A stretch of DNA of 37,194 bases from Kosmotogales bacterium (GTDB taxonomy: Bacteria > Thermotogota > Thermotogae > Petrotogales > Kosmotogaceae). Positions 8,061 through 17,254 of the stretch are shown here, in pieces (the first letter of the stretch is position 1; every line of letters begins with the position of its first letter). The stretch is taken from the NCBI GenBank assembly GCA_030156385.1, contig JASGMR010000012.1, positions 1 through 37,194 on the forward strand, in the 5' to 3' direction. The notes beneath the pieces were generated by a model, which ran no database searches, was not told where the DNA came from, and saw only the letters and a program-made list of their open reading frames with translations. The position numbers and the translations under genes were made by a program.

Positions 8061-10199
8061 CTATATTTTTAAATAGAGTTCTTCCTCTACTTCTGGAGTT
8101 TCGGGCTCTACTTTTCTATTAAGGTTTGATATTTTCAAATCGTCAACGATGTATGTTTTTCTATGTCTGAACTCCTCTTTTTTTCCTTTGTTCCAATTCT
8201 GTACCGGTCTGTAGTAACCGGTTATTCTGGAATAAACTTCAGTTTCATCCCCACATTCGGGACATACGTAGTACTCGCCCGAAATGTAACCGTGATTATG
8301 ACAGATGGAATATGTGGGTGAAATGGTGAAAGATGGAATGTGGTAATTTTCGGCGATCTTTTTCACGAGGTTTCTGGTGGTGTGCCAGTCGTTGATTTTT
8401 TCACCTAGGAACGTGTGAAATATTGTGCCACCCGTGTATTTTTGCTGCAAACTTTCCTGATGATCCAGGGCGGAAAACGGATCAACTGAAAAATCTACAG
8501 GCAGGTGACTCGAATTGGTATAGTATGGAGTATCATCCCCGGCTGTATGTATATTCTTAAGTCTTTCTTTGTCTATTTTTGCCAGTCTGTATGAGGCCGA
8601 TTCTGCGGGGGATGCCTCGAGATTGTAGAGATGACCGGTCTTTTCCTGGTAATCGGCCAGTTTTTCCCTCATAAAATCGAGTGTTTCCAAGGCAAATTGT
8701 TTTCCCTTATTTCCATATATTGGCTCGTTAACCCACGATGCATTTATCGCAGCCTCGTTCATTCCGATTACTCCTATCGTAGAAAAATGATTATCGAAGT
8801 TTTTCAGATATCTCTTTGTATATGGGAAAAGTCCGGCGTCGTTCAGTTTTTCGATCACTTCTCTTTTTCTCTCCAGGCTCCTTTTTGCGATATCCATCAT
8901 TTCAATTAATTTTTTCTGGAAAGACTCTTTATCTTTGCTCAAATAGGCTATTCTCGGCATATTCAAGGTTACCACTCCGATGGATCCTGTGAATTCATCG
9001 GATCCAAAAAGGGTTCCGCCTCTTCTTCTTAAGATTCGTTTATCAAGTTGGAGTCTGCAACACATGCTTCTGACATCATCGGGATTCAGATCAGAATTGA
9101 TGAAGTTTTGAAAGTTTGGTGTCCCGTATTTGGAAGTTATTTGAAAAAGCCTCTCAACATTTTCGTTTTCCCAGTCAAAATCCTTCGTCAGGTTATATGT
9201 GGGAATTGGATATTGAAAGCCCCTGCCATTGGCGTCGCCCTCGTCGAATAATTCAAGTAAAGCTTCGTTTATCAGATTCATTTCTTTCTGACAGTCACCA
9301 TAAGTGAAGTCGAGCTCTTTTCCTCCGACTATTGCTTTCTGGTTTTTTAATTTTTTTGGTACAACCCAGTCCAGGGTAATGTTTGAAAATGGAGCCTGTG
9401 TTCCCCAACGGCTTGGGGTATTCACTCCAAACAGGAAGGATTGTATATATTGCTTCACCTGGCCGAATGACAGGTTATCGATCTTTACAAATGGTGCCAG
9501 ATAAGTATCAAAGGATGAGAAGGCCTGAGCTCCCGCCCATTCGTTCTGGAGTATGCCGAGAAAATTTACCATCTGATTGGCCAGAGTGGAGAGGTGTTTA
9601 GCCGGTTGTGAAGTGATTTTTCCATTCACACCACCCAGGCCCTCTTCAATCAGTTGCTTTAAACTCCAGCCGGCACAGTAACCCGAAAGCATGGACAGAT
9701 CATGAATATGCATCCAACCGTTTTTATGTGCCCTTCCTATTTGTTCATCGTAAACTTCATTCAACCAGTAATTGGCGGTTATCGTTCCGCTGTTATGTAA
9801 AATTAATCCGCCGATGGAGTAGGTTACAGTGCTGTTTTCATTCACTCTCCAATCCAGTTTCGACAGATAATTATTGACAGTTTTGGAAAAATCAAGCATG
9901 GATTTGTTTATTTCTCTCAGCTTTTCTCTTTGCTTTCTGTAAAGTATGTAAGCCTTGGCTACATCAGCGAATCCCGTTTGCTCCAGAACTACTTCTACCG
10001 AGTCCTGGATATCTTCTATGTATATGATATTTTCACTGATCTTTTGATTGAAATTCGCCACAGTTCTTAATGCCAACATTTCTAAAACATCTTCGGTGTA
10101 GCTTTTTTCGGTGGCGGTGAAGGAGGACCTTATGGCCTTGATGATTTTGGTTACATCAAAATCTACAACACTTCCGTCTCGTTTTTTTACTAATATCAA
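8061..10199 (-). CDS. nrdD: Anaerobic (class III) ribonucleoside-triphosphate reductase
   Basis: The 712-residue enzyme makes dNTPs from NTPs under anoxia using a glycyl radical. The first 90 residues are an ATP-cone regulatory domain (VKKRDGSVVDFDVTKI). Candidate active-site cysteines are Cys175 (SGYCAGW) and Cys380/Cys381 (SMCCRL). The C-terminal zinc ribbon shows C633, C646 and C649 (CPEC). The radical glycine is Gly661 in RITGYYRPV. The start is TTG 10199-10197 after a GGGGGG ribosome site, which places the canonical ATP-cone opening at residue 3. nrdG follows directly. A promoter with an NrdR-like box precedes the gene, so repression by NrdR is plausible. Confidence 0.96.
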   Translation of the reverse strand: MILVKKRDGSVVDFDVTKIIKAIRSSFTATEKSYTEDVLEMLALRTVANFNQKISENIIYIEDIQDSVEVVLEQTGFADVAKAYILYRKQREKLREINKSMLDFSKTVNNYLSKLDWRVNENSTVTYSIGGLILHNSGTITANYWLNEVYDEQIGRAHKNGWMHIHDLSMLSGYCAGWSLKQLIEEGLGGVNGKITSQPAKHLSTLANQMVNFLGILQNEWAGAQAFSSFDTYLAPFVKIDNLSFGQVKQYIQSFLFGVNTPSRWGTQAPFSNITLDWVVPKKLKNQKAIVGGKELDFTYGDCQKEMNLINEALLELFDEGDANGRGFQYPIPTYNLTKDFDWENENVERLFQITSKYGTPNFQNFINSDLNPDDVRSMCCRLQLDKRILRRRGGTLFGSDEFTGSIGVVTLNMPRIAYLSKDKESFQKKLIEMMDIAKRSLERKREVIEKLNDAGLFPYTKRYLKNFDNHFSTIGVIGMNEAAINASWVNEPIYGNKGKQFALETLDFMREKLADYQEKTGHLYNLEASPAESASYRLAKIDKERLKNIHTAGDDTPYYTNSSHLPVDFSVDPFSALDHQESLQQKYTGGTIFHTFLGEKINDWHTTRNLVKKIAENYHIPSFTISPTYSICHNHGYISGEYYVCPECGDETEVYSRITGYYRPVQNWNKGKKEEFRHRKTYIVDDLKISNLNRKVEPETPEVEEELYLKI

Positions 10200-10234
10200 G
10201 TTTGAAACCCCCTATAAGTAGTAATTGCTTCAAT

Positions 10235-10263
10235 ATTAGCACAATATATGGAACATTTTTCAA
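10235..10263 (-). promoter_or_regulatory. Candidate nrdD promoter with NrdR-like box
   Basis: On the minus strand TTGAAA (10263-10258), 17 bases, then GCTAAT (10240-10235) form a promoter-like pair with TG two bases before the -10. On the plus strand CACAATATATGG (10240-10251) matches one side and the centre of the NrdR box (CACAATATATTGTG type) within the spacer. The other side is degenerate, and no second box was found. Confidence 0.4.
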
Positions 10264-10359
10264 AAAAATAACTCTCTTTTTTAGAAGTTTTTTCCTTTTT
10301 TATATCGATACCATTTATAAAGATGATTTTATGGAGCACAGAGCAATTGTTAAGATTTT

Positions 10360-10902
10360 TCATTCTCTTTTTTTAATAAATTCTTTCAAATTTTCCTTTC
10401 CGATTTTTTCCGTCATTTTTATGAAAGCTTTTCCCGTGGCTATGACATCACCAAGGGCTCTGTGTCTGTCTTTAGCGATAATATTTAATCTGGCGAGTAT
10501 CATATCGAGGTTGTGATGACCCGTGAACAGATATCTTGAAAGGCTTATTGTATCAACGTATGAATTCCTGATTGTTTCAAGCGAGTAATAATCCGCGTAG
10601 TAATCCAGGAATGATAAATCGAAACCTGCATTTTGAATGATCAGAGTTCTGTCCTGTATAAAATCCAAAAATCTTTTATATACTTCATCAAATCTTGGTT
10701 TTCCCTTCACCATTCTCGAATTTATACCGGTCAGTTGGGTTATAAAAATGGGAATCGGTCTTTCCGGATCTATCAATTCGTTGAATGTTTCCATTTCAGA
10801 AATTTCAAAATCCCTTATGACAACGGCAGCGATTTCAATCAATCTGCAGCCCTTATACGGGCTCAAACCAGTGGTCTCGGTATCCAGTACTACGAATTCC
10901 AT
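10360..10902 (-). CDS. DnaQ-type 3'-5' exonuclease (DEDDh)
   Basis: The 180-residue protein is a stand-alone exonuclease domain like the epsilon subunit of DNA polymerase III. ExoI is VVLDTETTG with Asp7 and Glu9. ExoII includes NAGFDLSFL, near residue 94. ExoIII is HRALGDVIATGKAF with His147 and Asp152. This gives the DEDDh set for two-metal hydrolysis of 3' ends. It could proofread, or trim RNA or DNA ends; the sequence does not decide. The ATG follows GGTGA. It starts four bases after the stop of the upstream M20 gene, so the two are probably one operon, though no functional link is obvious. Confidence 0.88.
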   Translation of the reverse strand: MEFVVLDTETTGLSPYKGCRLIEIAAVVIRDFEISEMETFNELIDPERPIPIFITQLTGINSRMVKGKPRFDEVYKRFLDFIQDRTLIIQNAGFDLSFLDYYADYYSLETIRNSYVDTISLSRYLFTGHHNLDMILARLNIIAKDRHRALGDVIATGKAFIKMTEKIGKENLKEFIKKRE

Positions 10903-10906
10903 TTTT

Positions 10907-12031
10907 TCACCAGATTTTTTTCATGAATGAAAGGCTCGCTTTTACACCCACATCTATACATCCCTCATCGGGTAAAAAGAGACCGTCGTGAAGAGGTCTT
11001 CTCATTTTTTCCGTTCCACATCCCAGCCAGAAAAATATTGACGGATATATTTGAGAGAAAAAAGCGAAATCTTCACCGGTGTAATTTTTTTCTGCCTCGA
11101 TGAACTTTATATTCATTTGTTCAACAGTTTCTTTGAATTCACCGTAGAGATTTGCGTCGTTCAAAAGGACTGGATAGGATGCACCGTAGGTGACAGAGCT
11201 TTTCAGGTCGAAGAGCCCGGCTATGTTTTTTGAATTGCTTTCAATTATCTTCCTGATTTTTTTATCCGTTTCATTGTCAAATACTCTGTAAGATCCTTCT
11301 AAGACCGCTTCTTCCGCAATCACGTTTCTTCTGGTACCTCCCCTGAGAACACCTATTGTGAATGCAAATTCTTCGTAATTTGGAATTTCTCTGAAGATTC
11401 TTTCGTAAGTTATGTTCAGATAATTTACTGCAGCGATTATCGCGTCTTTTCCAAGATGCGGCATGGCACCATGAGAAGAAATCCCGTTGAACTGAACATC
11501 GAATTCAGTGGGACTGGCGAAAAAGGGGCCGGGACGTGTTGAAATTTCGCCGACGTTGTAAAATCCGCTTACATGCAATCCCATACAGGCTTTAATATTA
11601 TATTCCTTTAAAAAACCGGTTTTTATGAATGGGTCCGCTCCGCCCGGTCCTTCTTCAGCCGGTTGATAGAAAAATAATATATTCATTTTTTCATTTGATG
11701 CAATAACGCTTTCAAGAATTCCCATGAGAATGGTCATGTGGACGTCATGACCGCATGCGTGCATCCAGCCATTTCTTTGAGATTCAAACTGCGCATTAGT
11801 TTTTTCGGTTATGGGGAGAGCATCCATATCCGCGCGATAAAAAATAAAATCTTCTCTGGATGGATCGCCGGTGTACTTGATGACCAATCCTGTTCCCAGT
11901 ACTTCCGTTATTTCAATTTGATTTTCAAATTTTTCCAGATAGTTTAAAATGATTTTTTTGGTTTCAAATTCCTCGAATCCTTTTTCCGGATTTTTGTGCA
12001 ATTCTTTTCTTAAATCATAAATGGTTTTCAT
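10907..12031 (-). CDS. M20 family amidohydrolase (N-acyl amino acid deacylase-like)
   Basis: The 374-residue metallohydrolase belongs to the M20D group (aminoacylase/hippurate hydrolase/IAA-amino acid hydrolase-like). Seen are the opening LRKELHKNPEKGFEEFET, the metal-binding ACGHDVHMT with Cys93, His95 and His98, and QPAEEGPGGA with Glu127/Glu128. GLHVSG (His153) and the late DGLFLPDEG follow. The family cleaves N-acyl or N-acetyl groups from amino acids; in some Gram-positives a close relative is N-acetyldiaminopimelate deacetylase. No lysine-pathway genes are adjacent, so the substrate is open. GGAGGCC precedes the ATG well. It shares a divergent upstream region with the gene at 12139. Confidence 0.85.
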   Translation of the reverse strand: MKTIYDLRKELHKNPEKGFEEFETKKIILNYLEKFENQIEITEVLGTGLVIKYTGDPSREDFIFYRADMDALPITEKTNAQFESQRNGWMHACGHDVHMTILMGILESVIASNEKMNILFFYQPAEEGPGGADPFIKTGFLKEYNIKACMGLHVSGFYNVGEISTRPGPFFASPTEFDVQFNGISSHGAMPHLGKDAIIAAVNYLNITYERIFREIPNYEEFAFTIGVLRGGTRRNVIAEEAVLEGSYRVFDNETDKKIRKIIESNSKNIAGLFDLKSSVTYGASYPVLLNDANLYGEFKETVEQMNIKFIEAEKNYTGEDFAFFSQIYPSIFFWLGCGTEKMRRPLHDGLFLPDEGCIDVGVKASLSFMKKIW

Positions 12032-12093
12032 AAAAAGGCCTCCGCAATTGATAAAAACAAAAATAGTATATAATATTAGAACACGGTTTTTGA

Positions 12094-12099
12094 TATAAT
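12094..12099 (+). promoter_or_regulatory. -10 element of the small gene-glpK-tsaE-lon operon
   Basis: TATAAT lies 40 bases before the ATG at 12139 in the divergent region. No good -35 is visible. A minus-strand TATACT (12070-12065) may serve the M20 gene. Confidence 0.35.
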
Positions 12100-12138
12100 A
12101 TTTTTGAATATATTCTTAAATTTTTTGAGGTGTTTTAA

Positions 12139-12405
12139 ATGGCAGAACGCGACAAAATAGATGAAAGCAACAATGAAGACAATAATGAAAGATATATAAA
12201 GGCTATTCAATCCAGTATAAATACGGCTCCGATAAGAAACAACAGTAAAATTTTCATTTCAGATTTATGGGTCATTTCTTCCATTCCTGAGAATATGATT
12301 ATTTCCTTTTTAAAGGCAGCTGAATACGACTTACCTGATGAGGTCAATGAAATAATAGACGATTCAAAGAAAAAAGATAATGTGATATATAGAAAGAAAA
12401 AATAA
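12139..12405 (+). CDS. Small hypothetical protein, unrecognised
   Basis: I do not recognise this 88-residue protein. It starts after a good GAGGTG site. Residues 1-20 are very acidic and asparagine-rich (DESNNEDNNE), and the C-terminus is lysine-rich (last six residues YRKKKK-like). The middle, with KIFISDLWVISSIPENMIISFLKAAEYDLP, could form a short helical domain. There is no signal peptide or clear membrane helix. It leads the operon with glpK 26 bases downstream. That position might suggest a regulatory or adaptor role, but nothing in the sequence shows one. Confidence 0.7.
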   Translation: MAERDKIDESNNEDNNERYIKAIQSSINTAPIRNNSKIFISDLWVISSIPENMIISFLKAAEYDLPDEVNEIIDDSKKKDNVIYRKKK

Positions 12406-12431
12406 AAAATGAATGTACTGGAGGGGTAAGA

Positions 12432-13889
12432 GTGAGCTATATTTTGTCCTTGGACCAGGGAACAAGCAGTTCAAAGGCCATCATTTTCGATGAAAATTTT
12501 GTTCAGATAGCTGTTCAGCAGGAAGAATTTCAGCAGATTTATCCTGAACAGGGGTGGGTGGAACATAATCCTGCCGATCTGGTTCTCTCAATGATGAATT
12601 GCATCGACAGAGTTCTGGAACAGGCCAAATTATCCTTTAGAGACATAACCAGCATAGGAATTACGAATCAGAGAGAAACGATCGTTGCCTGGGATTCGAA
12701 CACGGGGAAATCACTTTGCAATGCCATTGTGTGGCAGGACAGAAGAACAACAGAAAGATGTAAAGAGTTGATGAAATATAAGGATGTGATTCATGAAAAA
12801 ACAGGGCTTTTTCCGGATCCTTACTTTTCTGCCACAAAAATGGAATGGATGTTGAAAAATTGTTATGAAGTTGAAAGGGCAGCGGAGAAAGGAACTTTGA
12901 GATTTGGGACGGTAGACAGCTGGCTGATCTGGAATCTGACGAAAGAGAAGGTTTTTGTTACAGATTATTCAAATGCTTCGAGAACGATGTTGTTTAACAT
13001 AAACGAAAAAAAATGGGATAAAGATCTTCTTGAATTGTTTGGAATAGACGAATTGTTTTTGCCCGATGTGGTTGACAGCTCAAAACTCATCGCCTCATCC
13101 ATATATGGTCCGGTCATTTCGGGGATAGCCGGTGATCAACAGGCGTCCTTGTTCGGTCAGACCGCTTTCAACAGGGGAGATTCAAAATGCACGTATGGAA
13201 CGGGGTCTTTCTTGCTCATGAATACAGGTGACAAGCCTTACTTCAGCGAAAACAGACTGTTAACGACTATTGGCTGGAAAATTGATAAAGAGATCGTTTA
13301 TGCGCTTGAGGGCTCGATTTTTAATACCGGTGCCCTGATAACATGGTTGAAAGATGGTTTGAATCTTATAAATAATGCTTCGGAAACTGAAAAGTTGGCC
13401 AGAGAAGCCGGTGATAATGGGGGAGTTTACTTTTCAGGTGCATTGACCGGTTTGGGCGCTCCTTACTGGGACCCGAGCGCCAGAGGATTGTTTGTGGGAA
13501 TGACGAGAGGTACGAAGAAAAATCATCTGGTGAGAGCGGTTCTTGAGTCGATAGCATACAGTACGAAGGATTTGATCGATTTATTCGTTGAAGATACTAA
13601 AATAGATTTGAAAAAACTTCTGGTTGATGGAGGAGTTACGAAAAATAATTTTCTGATGGACTTTCAGGCAAATCTGCTTGGAGTCAGTGTTGACAGATCA
13701 TTGATAAAGGAAACTACGGCACTCGGTGCAGCTATGCTTGCAGGATTGGCGGTTGGAGTCTGGACAAAGAAAGATCTGGAAGGAAGGCGGCTGAGCGAAA
13801 TAGAATTTAAACCCAATGGAAAGGATTTAAGCGGATCATTCGAAAAATGGAAAGAAGCTACAAAAAGATCATTAGATTGGAAAATGTAA
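12432..13889 (+). CDS. glpK: Glycerol kinase
   Basis: GlpK phosphorylates glycerol to sn-glycerol-3-phosphate with ATP, feeding glycolysis or phospholipid synthesis. The 485-residue protein is a complete FGGY kinase. It has SLDQGTSSSKAIIFD at residues 5-19, WQDRRT near 100 and AGDQQASLFGQ near 235. It also has GTGSFLLMNTG, and LVDGGVTKNNFLMDFQA near 400. The start is GTG 12432 behind GGAGGGG. No glpF or glpD is adjacent, so glycerol may enter by diffusion or another locus. A cardiolipin synthase lies later in the same operon, which loosely ties glycerol-3-phosphate supply to phospholipid synthesis. Confidence 0.96.
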   Translation: MSYILSLDQGTSSSKAIIFDENFVQIAVQQEEFQQIYPEQGWVEHNPADLVLSMMNCIDRVLEQAKLSFRDITSIGITNQRETIVAWDSNTGKSLCNAIVWQDRRTTERCKELMKYKDVIHEKTGLFPDPYFSATKMEWMLKNCYEVERAAEKGTLRFGTVDSWLIWNLTKEKVFVTDYSNASRTMLFNINEKKWDKDLLELFGIDELFLPDVVDSSKLIASSIYGPVISGIAGDQQASLFGQTAFNRGDSKCTYGTGSFLLMNTGDKPYFSENRLLTTIGWKIDKEIVYALEGSIFNTGALITWLKDGLNLINNASETEKLAREAGDNGGVYFSGALTGLGAPYWDPSARGLFVGMTRGTKKNHLVRAVLESIAYSTKDLIDLFVEDTKIDLKKLLVDGGVTKNNFLMDFQANLLGVSVDRSLIKETTALGAAMLAGLAVGVWTKKDLEGRRLSEIEFKPNGKDLSGSFEKWKEATKRSLDWKM

Positions 13890-14290
13890 ACGAAGAAAAA
13901 TTAATAAGTGTCTCAAAAAATATAGCGAAGAATCTGAAAGGAGGAGAAAAGCTCCTCCTTTTTGGAGAACTCGGTACAGGAAAAACAACATTTGTGAAGG
14001 GGTTGGCAGAGGCGATGAAAATTGACAGAGATATAGTCAGGAGTCCTACATTCACCCTTGTCAACGTTTATCCGGGAGAGAAGATGACGCTTGTTCATGC
14101 CGATCTCTACAGATTGGAATCTCTGGATGAAATATATGAGCTTGATTTTTTTGAAGAGGGTCGAAGCGATTGTATATACGCCATTGAATGGCCGGAATTA
14201 TTGATTGAAGAATTTAAAGAAAATGTTATAATAATTGAATTGAAATATTGTGACGAATTCAATCGAAACATAACGATAAAATACATTTAA
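13847..14290 (+). CDS. tsaE: tRNA threonylcarbamoyladenosine biosynthesis ATPase TsaE
   Basis: TsaE is the P-loop ATPase that works with TsaB-TsaD to place t6A37 on ANN-decoding tRNAs. The 147-residue protein has the Walker A GELGTGKTTF (residues 40-49), the switch SPTFTLVNVY, HADLYRLE and the closing IEWPE. All are family landmarks. The ATG at 13847 makes a 43-base overlap with glpK and has no clear ribosome site. An in-frame TTG at 13877 would reduce the overlap to 13 bases and also lacks a strong site, so the start is uncertain. Translation is probably coupled to glpK. TsaB and TsaD are not in the window. Confidence 0.92.
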   Translation: MERSYKKIIRLENVNEEKLISVSKNIAKNLKGGEKLLLFGELGTGKTTFVKGLAEAMKIDRDIVRSPTFTLVNVYPGEKMTLVHADLYRLESLDEIYELDFFEEGRSDCIYAIEWPELLIEEFKENVIIIELKYCDEFNRNITIKYI

Positions 14291-14305
14291 ATTAGGAGGA
14301 AGAAT

Positions 14306-16681
14306 ATGGAGAAAAAATTTGAATTATTAGACAAAATATCCGCAAGCGAAATAGACAAAAAAGTTGAAATACCCGAAACCTTACCTGTTATTGCCACCAG
14401 AACTAACATGATTGTTTTTCCTTCTTCAGTTTTGCCCCTCTACATCGGTAGAGAAAAATCTTTATCAGCCCTTGAAGAATCGATAAATAAATATAATCAG
14501 TTAATTTTATTCGTTTCTCAGAAGGATTTTGCAAAGGACAATGTTGATAAAAACGACCTGTTTACATATGGAACTGTGGGAAAGATAATTCAACTTGTAA
14601 AAATGCCTGATGGTAATTATAAAGTGTTGGTTGAAGGATTGGAAAGAGCGGAAATTACCGATTTTTTAGAAACTGAAGATTTGTTTTTAGTGAAAACAAA
14701 GGTGAATAAGTCAAAATATAAGAGAACAAAAATTCTTGAGGCTCTTATTAGAAAGGTAAAAAAACTCTCTTTGAATTATGTGGGCAAGAGTAAAAAATAT
14801 CCCGATGAAATTATGATACCACTCGATGAAACGAGCAGTCCGGATAAATTCTCGGATTTTGTTTCTTCCATGTTTCCCTTTAAGTTTGAGGACAAACAAT
14901 ACCTTTTGGAAGAATTGCTGGTGAAAAAAAGACTGGAAAAACTTCTGGATCTATTGACCAATGAAGTAGAACTTCTGGATCTTGAAGAAAAAATTGACGA
15001 AAGGGTAAAATCAAGAATCGAGGAAAATCAAAGAGAATACTATCTGAGAGAGAAAATGAAAGCCATTCAGGATGAGCTTGAGGATGACGATGAAGATATT
15101 CTGAATTTTAAAAAAATAATCGATGAAAAGGATCTTCCTGAAGAGGTCAAGGATAAAGCCGAGAAAGAAATCGCAAGGCTTGAAAAATCCTCTTCGTTTT
15201 CTCCGGAAGCAGCGGTGATAAGAAATTATGTGGATTGGTTGCTGGGATTGCCCTGGAACGAGTATACGAAGGATGAAAAATCCTTAAAAAAGGTCAGGAA
15301 GGTTCTGAACGATAATCATTACGGGTTGGAAGATGTGAAAGACAGAATAATCGAATTTCTCGCAGCCAGGAGTTTTTCAAAGAATCTCAGAGCACCTATA
15401 CTCTGTTTGGTGGGGCCCCCGGGAGTTGGAAAAACTTCTCTGGGAAAATCGATCTCTGAAGCCATGAATAGAAATTTTGGAAGAGTTTCACTCGGAGGAA
15501 TGAGAGATGAAGCCGAAATCAGGGGACACAGGAGAACCTATGTGGGTGCCCTTCCGGGAAGAATCATTCAGACTTTAAAGAAGATGGAATCCAGAAATCC
15601 AGTGATAGTTCTCGATGAAGTCGATAAAATGGGCGTTAGCTTTCAGGGAGATCCCGCTGCTGCGTTGTTGGAAGTTCTTGATCCTGAGCAAAACAAAGAT
15701 TTTACCGATAATTTTCTTGAAATTCCTTTCGATCTTTCGGATATTCTTTTTGTGACAACTGCAAATGTTCTCAACACGATACATCCCGCGTTGAGAGACA
15801 GGATGGAAATAATTGAAATTTCCGGTTATACCGGAATCGAAAAACTTCATATAGCGAAAGAACACATCATACCTAAGACTTATGTGGAATATTCTGTAGA
15901 TAAAAATCAATTGAAAATAACAGATTCGGCTTTGAGAAAACTTATCAGAGAATATACGAGAGAATCCGGGGTTCGAAATCTGGACAGAATGATAAACAAG
16001 GCCTTCAGAGGGGCCATTGCAAAAATAGCCGAGGGTGAAGCCGAGAGCATAAAGATCGGTGTTAAGGAATTGAAAGAGTTTTTGGGTTCTCCCAGATATA
16101 AAGAGGATGATTATAAAAGAAAAGAAGAAGTTGGAATGGCCAACGGTCTGGCGTGGACCTCGGTTGGAGGAGAGTTGATGTATATTGAAGTTCTCCCGAT
16201 TCCCGGAAAGGGGAAAACTATTTTCACCGGCCAACTTGGAGAAGTTATGAAAGAATCCGCTCAGATTGCAATGTCTCTTTCCAGAAGTATTTGTAGTGGT
16301 ATTATCGATGCCGAAACCTTTGAAAAAAGTGATTTTCATATACATGCACCCGAAGGAGCGGTTCCAAAGGATGGTCCGTCGGCGGGAGTTACCTTGACAA
16401 CGGCGATAATTTCCTCCGTTTTAAAAGTTCCGGTCAGACCTGACATAGCCATGACGGGAGAAATCACTTTAACCGGAAGAGTTTTACCTATAGGCGGATT
16501 GAAAGAAAAGCTAATGGCGGCTTTCAGATTAAAAATGAAGGAAGTCATAATTCCTGCCCAAAATGAGGCCGATCTTGAAAAGGTTCCTGATGAAATCAAA
16601 AACAATTTGAAAATAAACTTCGCGGAAAAAATTGATGATGTTTTAAAAATCGCACTGGTAAAAAATGATAAACTCGGTTAG
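14306..16681 (+). CDS. lon: ATP-dependent protease Lon
   Basis: Lon is a hexameric cytosolic AAA+ protease that degrades misfolded and regulatory proteins. The 791-residue protein has the N-terminal substrate domain (about 25-220) and a coiled-coil linker (220-300). The AAA+ module has Walker A GPPGVGKTS (Lys376) and Walker B VIVLDEVDK (433-441). The C-terminal protease domain carries the Ser-Lys dyad Ser692 (KDGPSAGVT) and Lys735 (GGLKEK). It is a complete LonA. GGAGGAAG precedes the ATG. It sits between tsaE and engB in one operon, and the engB start overlaps its end. No HrcA-type operator is seen directly upstream. Confidence 0.98.
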   Translation: MEKKFELLDKISASEIDKKVEIPETLPVIATRTNMIVFPSSVLPLYIGREKSLSALEESINKYNQLILFVSQKDFAKDNVDKNDLFTYGTVGKIIQLVKMPDGNYKVLVEGLERAEITDFLETEDLFLVKTKVNKSKYKRTKILEALIRKVKKLSLNYVGKSKKYPDEIMIPLDETSSPDKFSDFVSSMFPFKFEDKQYLLEELLVKKRLEKLLDLLTNEVELLDLEEKIDERVKSRIEENQREYYLREKMKAIQDELEDDDEDILNFKKIIDEKDLPEEVKDKAEKEIARLEKSSSFSPEAAVIRNYVDWLLGLPWNEYTKDEKSLKKVRKVLNDNHYGLEDVKDRIIEFLAARSFSKNLRAPILCLVGPPGVGKTSLGKSISEAMNRNFGRVSLGGMRDEAEIRGHRRTYVGALPGRIIQTLKKMESRNPVIVLDEVDKMGVSFQGDPAAALLEVLDPEQNKDFTDNFLEIPFDLSDILFVTTANVLNTIHPALRDRMEIIEISGYTGIEKLHIAKEHIIPKTYVEYSVDKNQLKITDSALRKLIREYTRESGVRNLDRMINKAFRGAIAKIAEGEAESIKIGVKELKEFLGSPRYKEDDYKRKEEVGMANGLAWTSVGGELMYIEVLPIPGKGKTIFTGQLGEVMKESAQIAMSLSRSICSGIIDAETFEKSDFHIHAPEGAVPKDGPSAGVTLTTAIISSVLKVPVRPDIAMTGEITLTGRVLPIGGLKEKLMAAFRLKMKEVIIPAQNEADLEKVPDEIKNNLKINFAEKIDDVLKIALVKNDKLG

Positions 16682-17231
16682 TCTTTATAAAACTTGCTAT
16701 ACGGAAAATCAATTTCCAAAAAAAGATAGAAAAGAGATAGCATTTGCCGGCAGATCCAATGTTGGCAAATCTTCTCTGTTGAATGCCATGTTCAATAAAA
16801 AACTCGCCAAAACGAGTTCAAAGCCGGGGAAAACCCAATCCGTGAATTTCTTTCTTGTGAATGATTCCATATATTTTGTAGATTTACCAGGTTACGGATT
16901 TGCCAAAGTATCGAAATCTGAAAAAGAAAAATGGAACAGGCTCATCGAAGACTATTTTAAAAACAGACCTGATTTAGATCTGGTTGTTCTACTGATTGAT
17001 TCCAGACATCCGCTTCAAAAAAATGATCAAAAAATGATAGAATGGATCAATTACTATGAAATTCCATTTATAATAGCTTTGACGAAGACCGATAAGCTGT
17101 CAAAAAATGGTATTAATAAAGCGATTACTTATTTTAAAAAAACATTGAAACCGGTGGGGCCTCCTGCGGTTTTTCCGGTTTCATCCTTAAAAAAAGAAGG
17201 TCTGGAAGATTTAACAAGGGTTATTTTTTAA
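16665..17231 (+). CDS. engB: Ribosome biogenesis GTP-binding protein EngB/YsxC
   Basis: EngB is an essential TRAFAC GTPase that assists assembly of the large ribosomal subunit. The 188-residue protein has G1 AGRSNVGKSS (28-37) and the G2 threonine in GKTQ (Thr57). It also has G3 DLPGYGFA (73-80), G4 TKTD (140-143) and a G5-like VSSLKKEG. Its ATG lies 17 bases inside lon, with only a weak ribosome site, so it is probably translated by coupling. lon-engB adjacency is common in bacteria, which supports the call. Confidence 0.95.
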   Translation: MINSVSLYKTCYTENQFPKKDRKEIAFAGRSNVGKSSLLNAMFNKKLAKTSSKPGKTQSVNFFLVNDSIYFVDLPGYGFAKVSKSEKEKWNRLIEDYFKNRPDLDLVVLLIDSRHPLQKNDQKMIEWINYYEIPFIIALTKTDKLSKNGINKAITYFKKTLKPVGPPAVFPVSSLKKEGLEDLTRVIF

Positions 17232-17254
17232 AATAAAAACAGTAGAGGTGACTT

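Noticed and set aside
15575-16345. Long 256-codon minus-strand frame
   Set aside because: It lies wholly inside lon, antisense, with no ribosome site or recognisable protein features.
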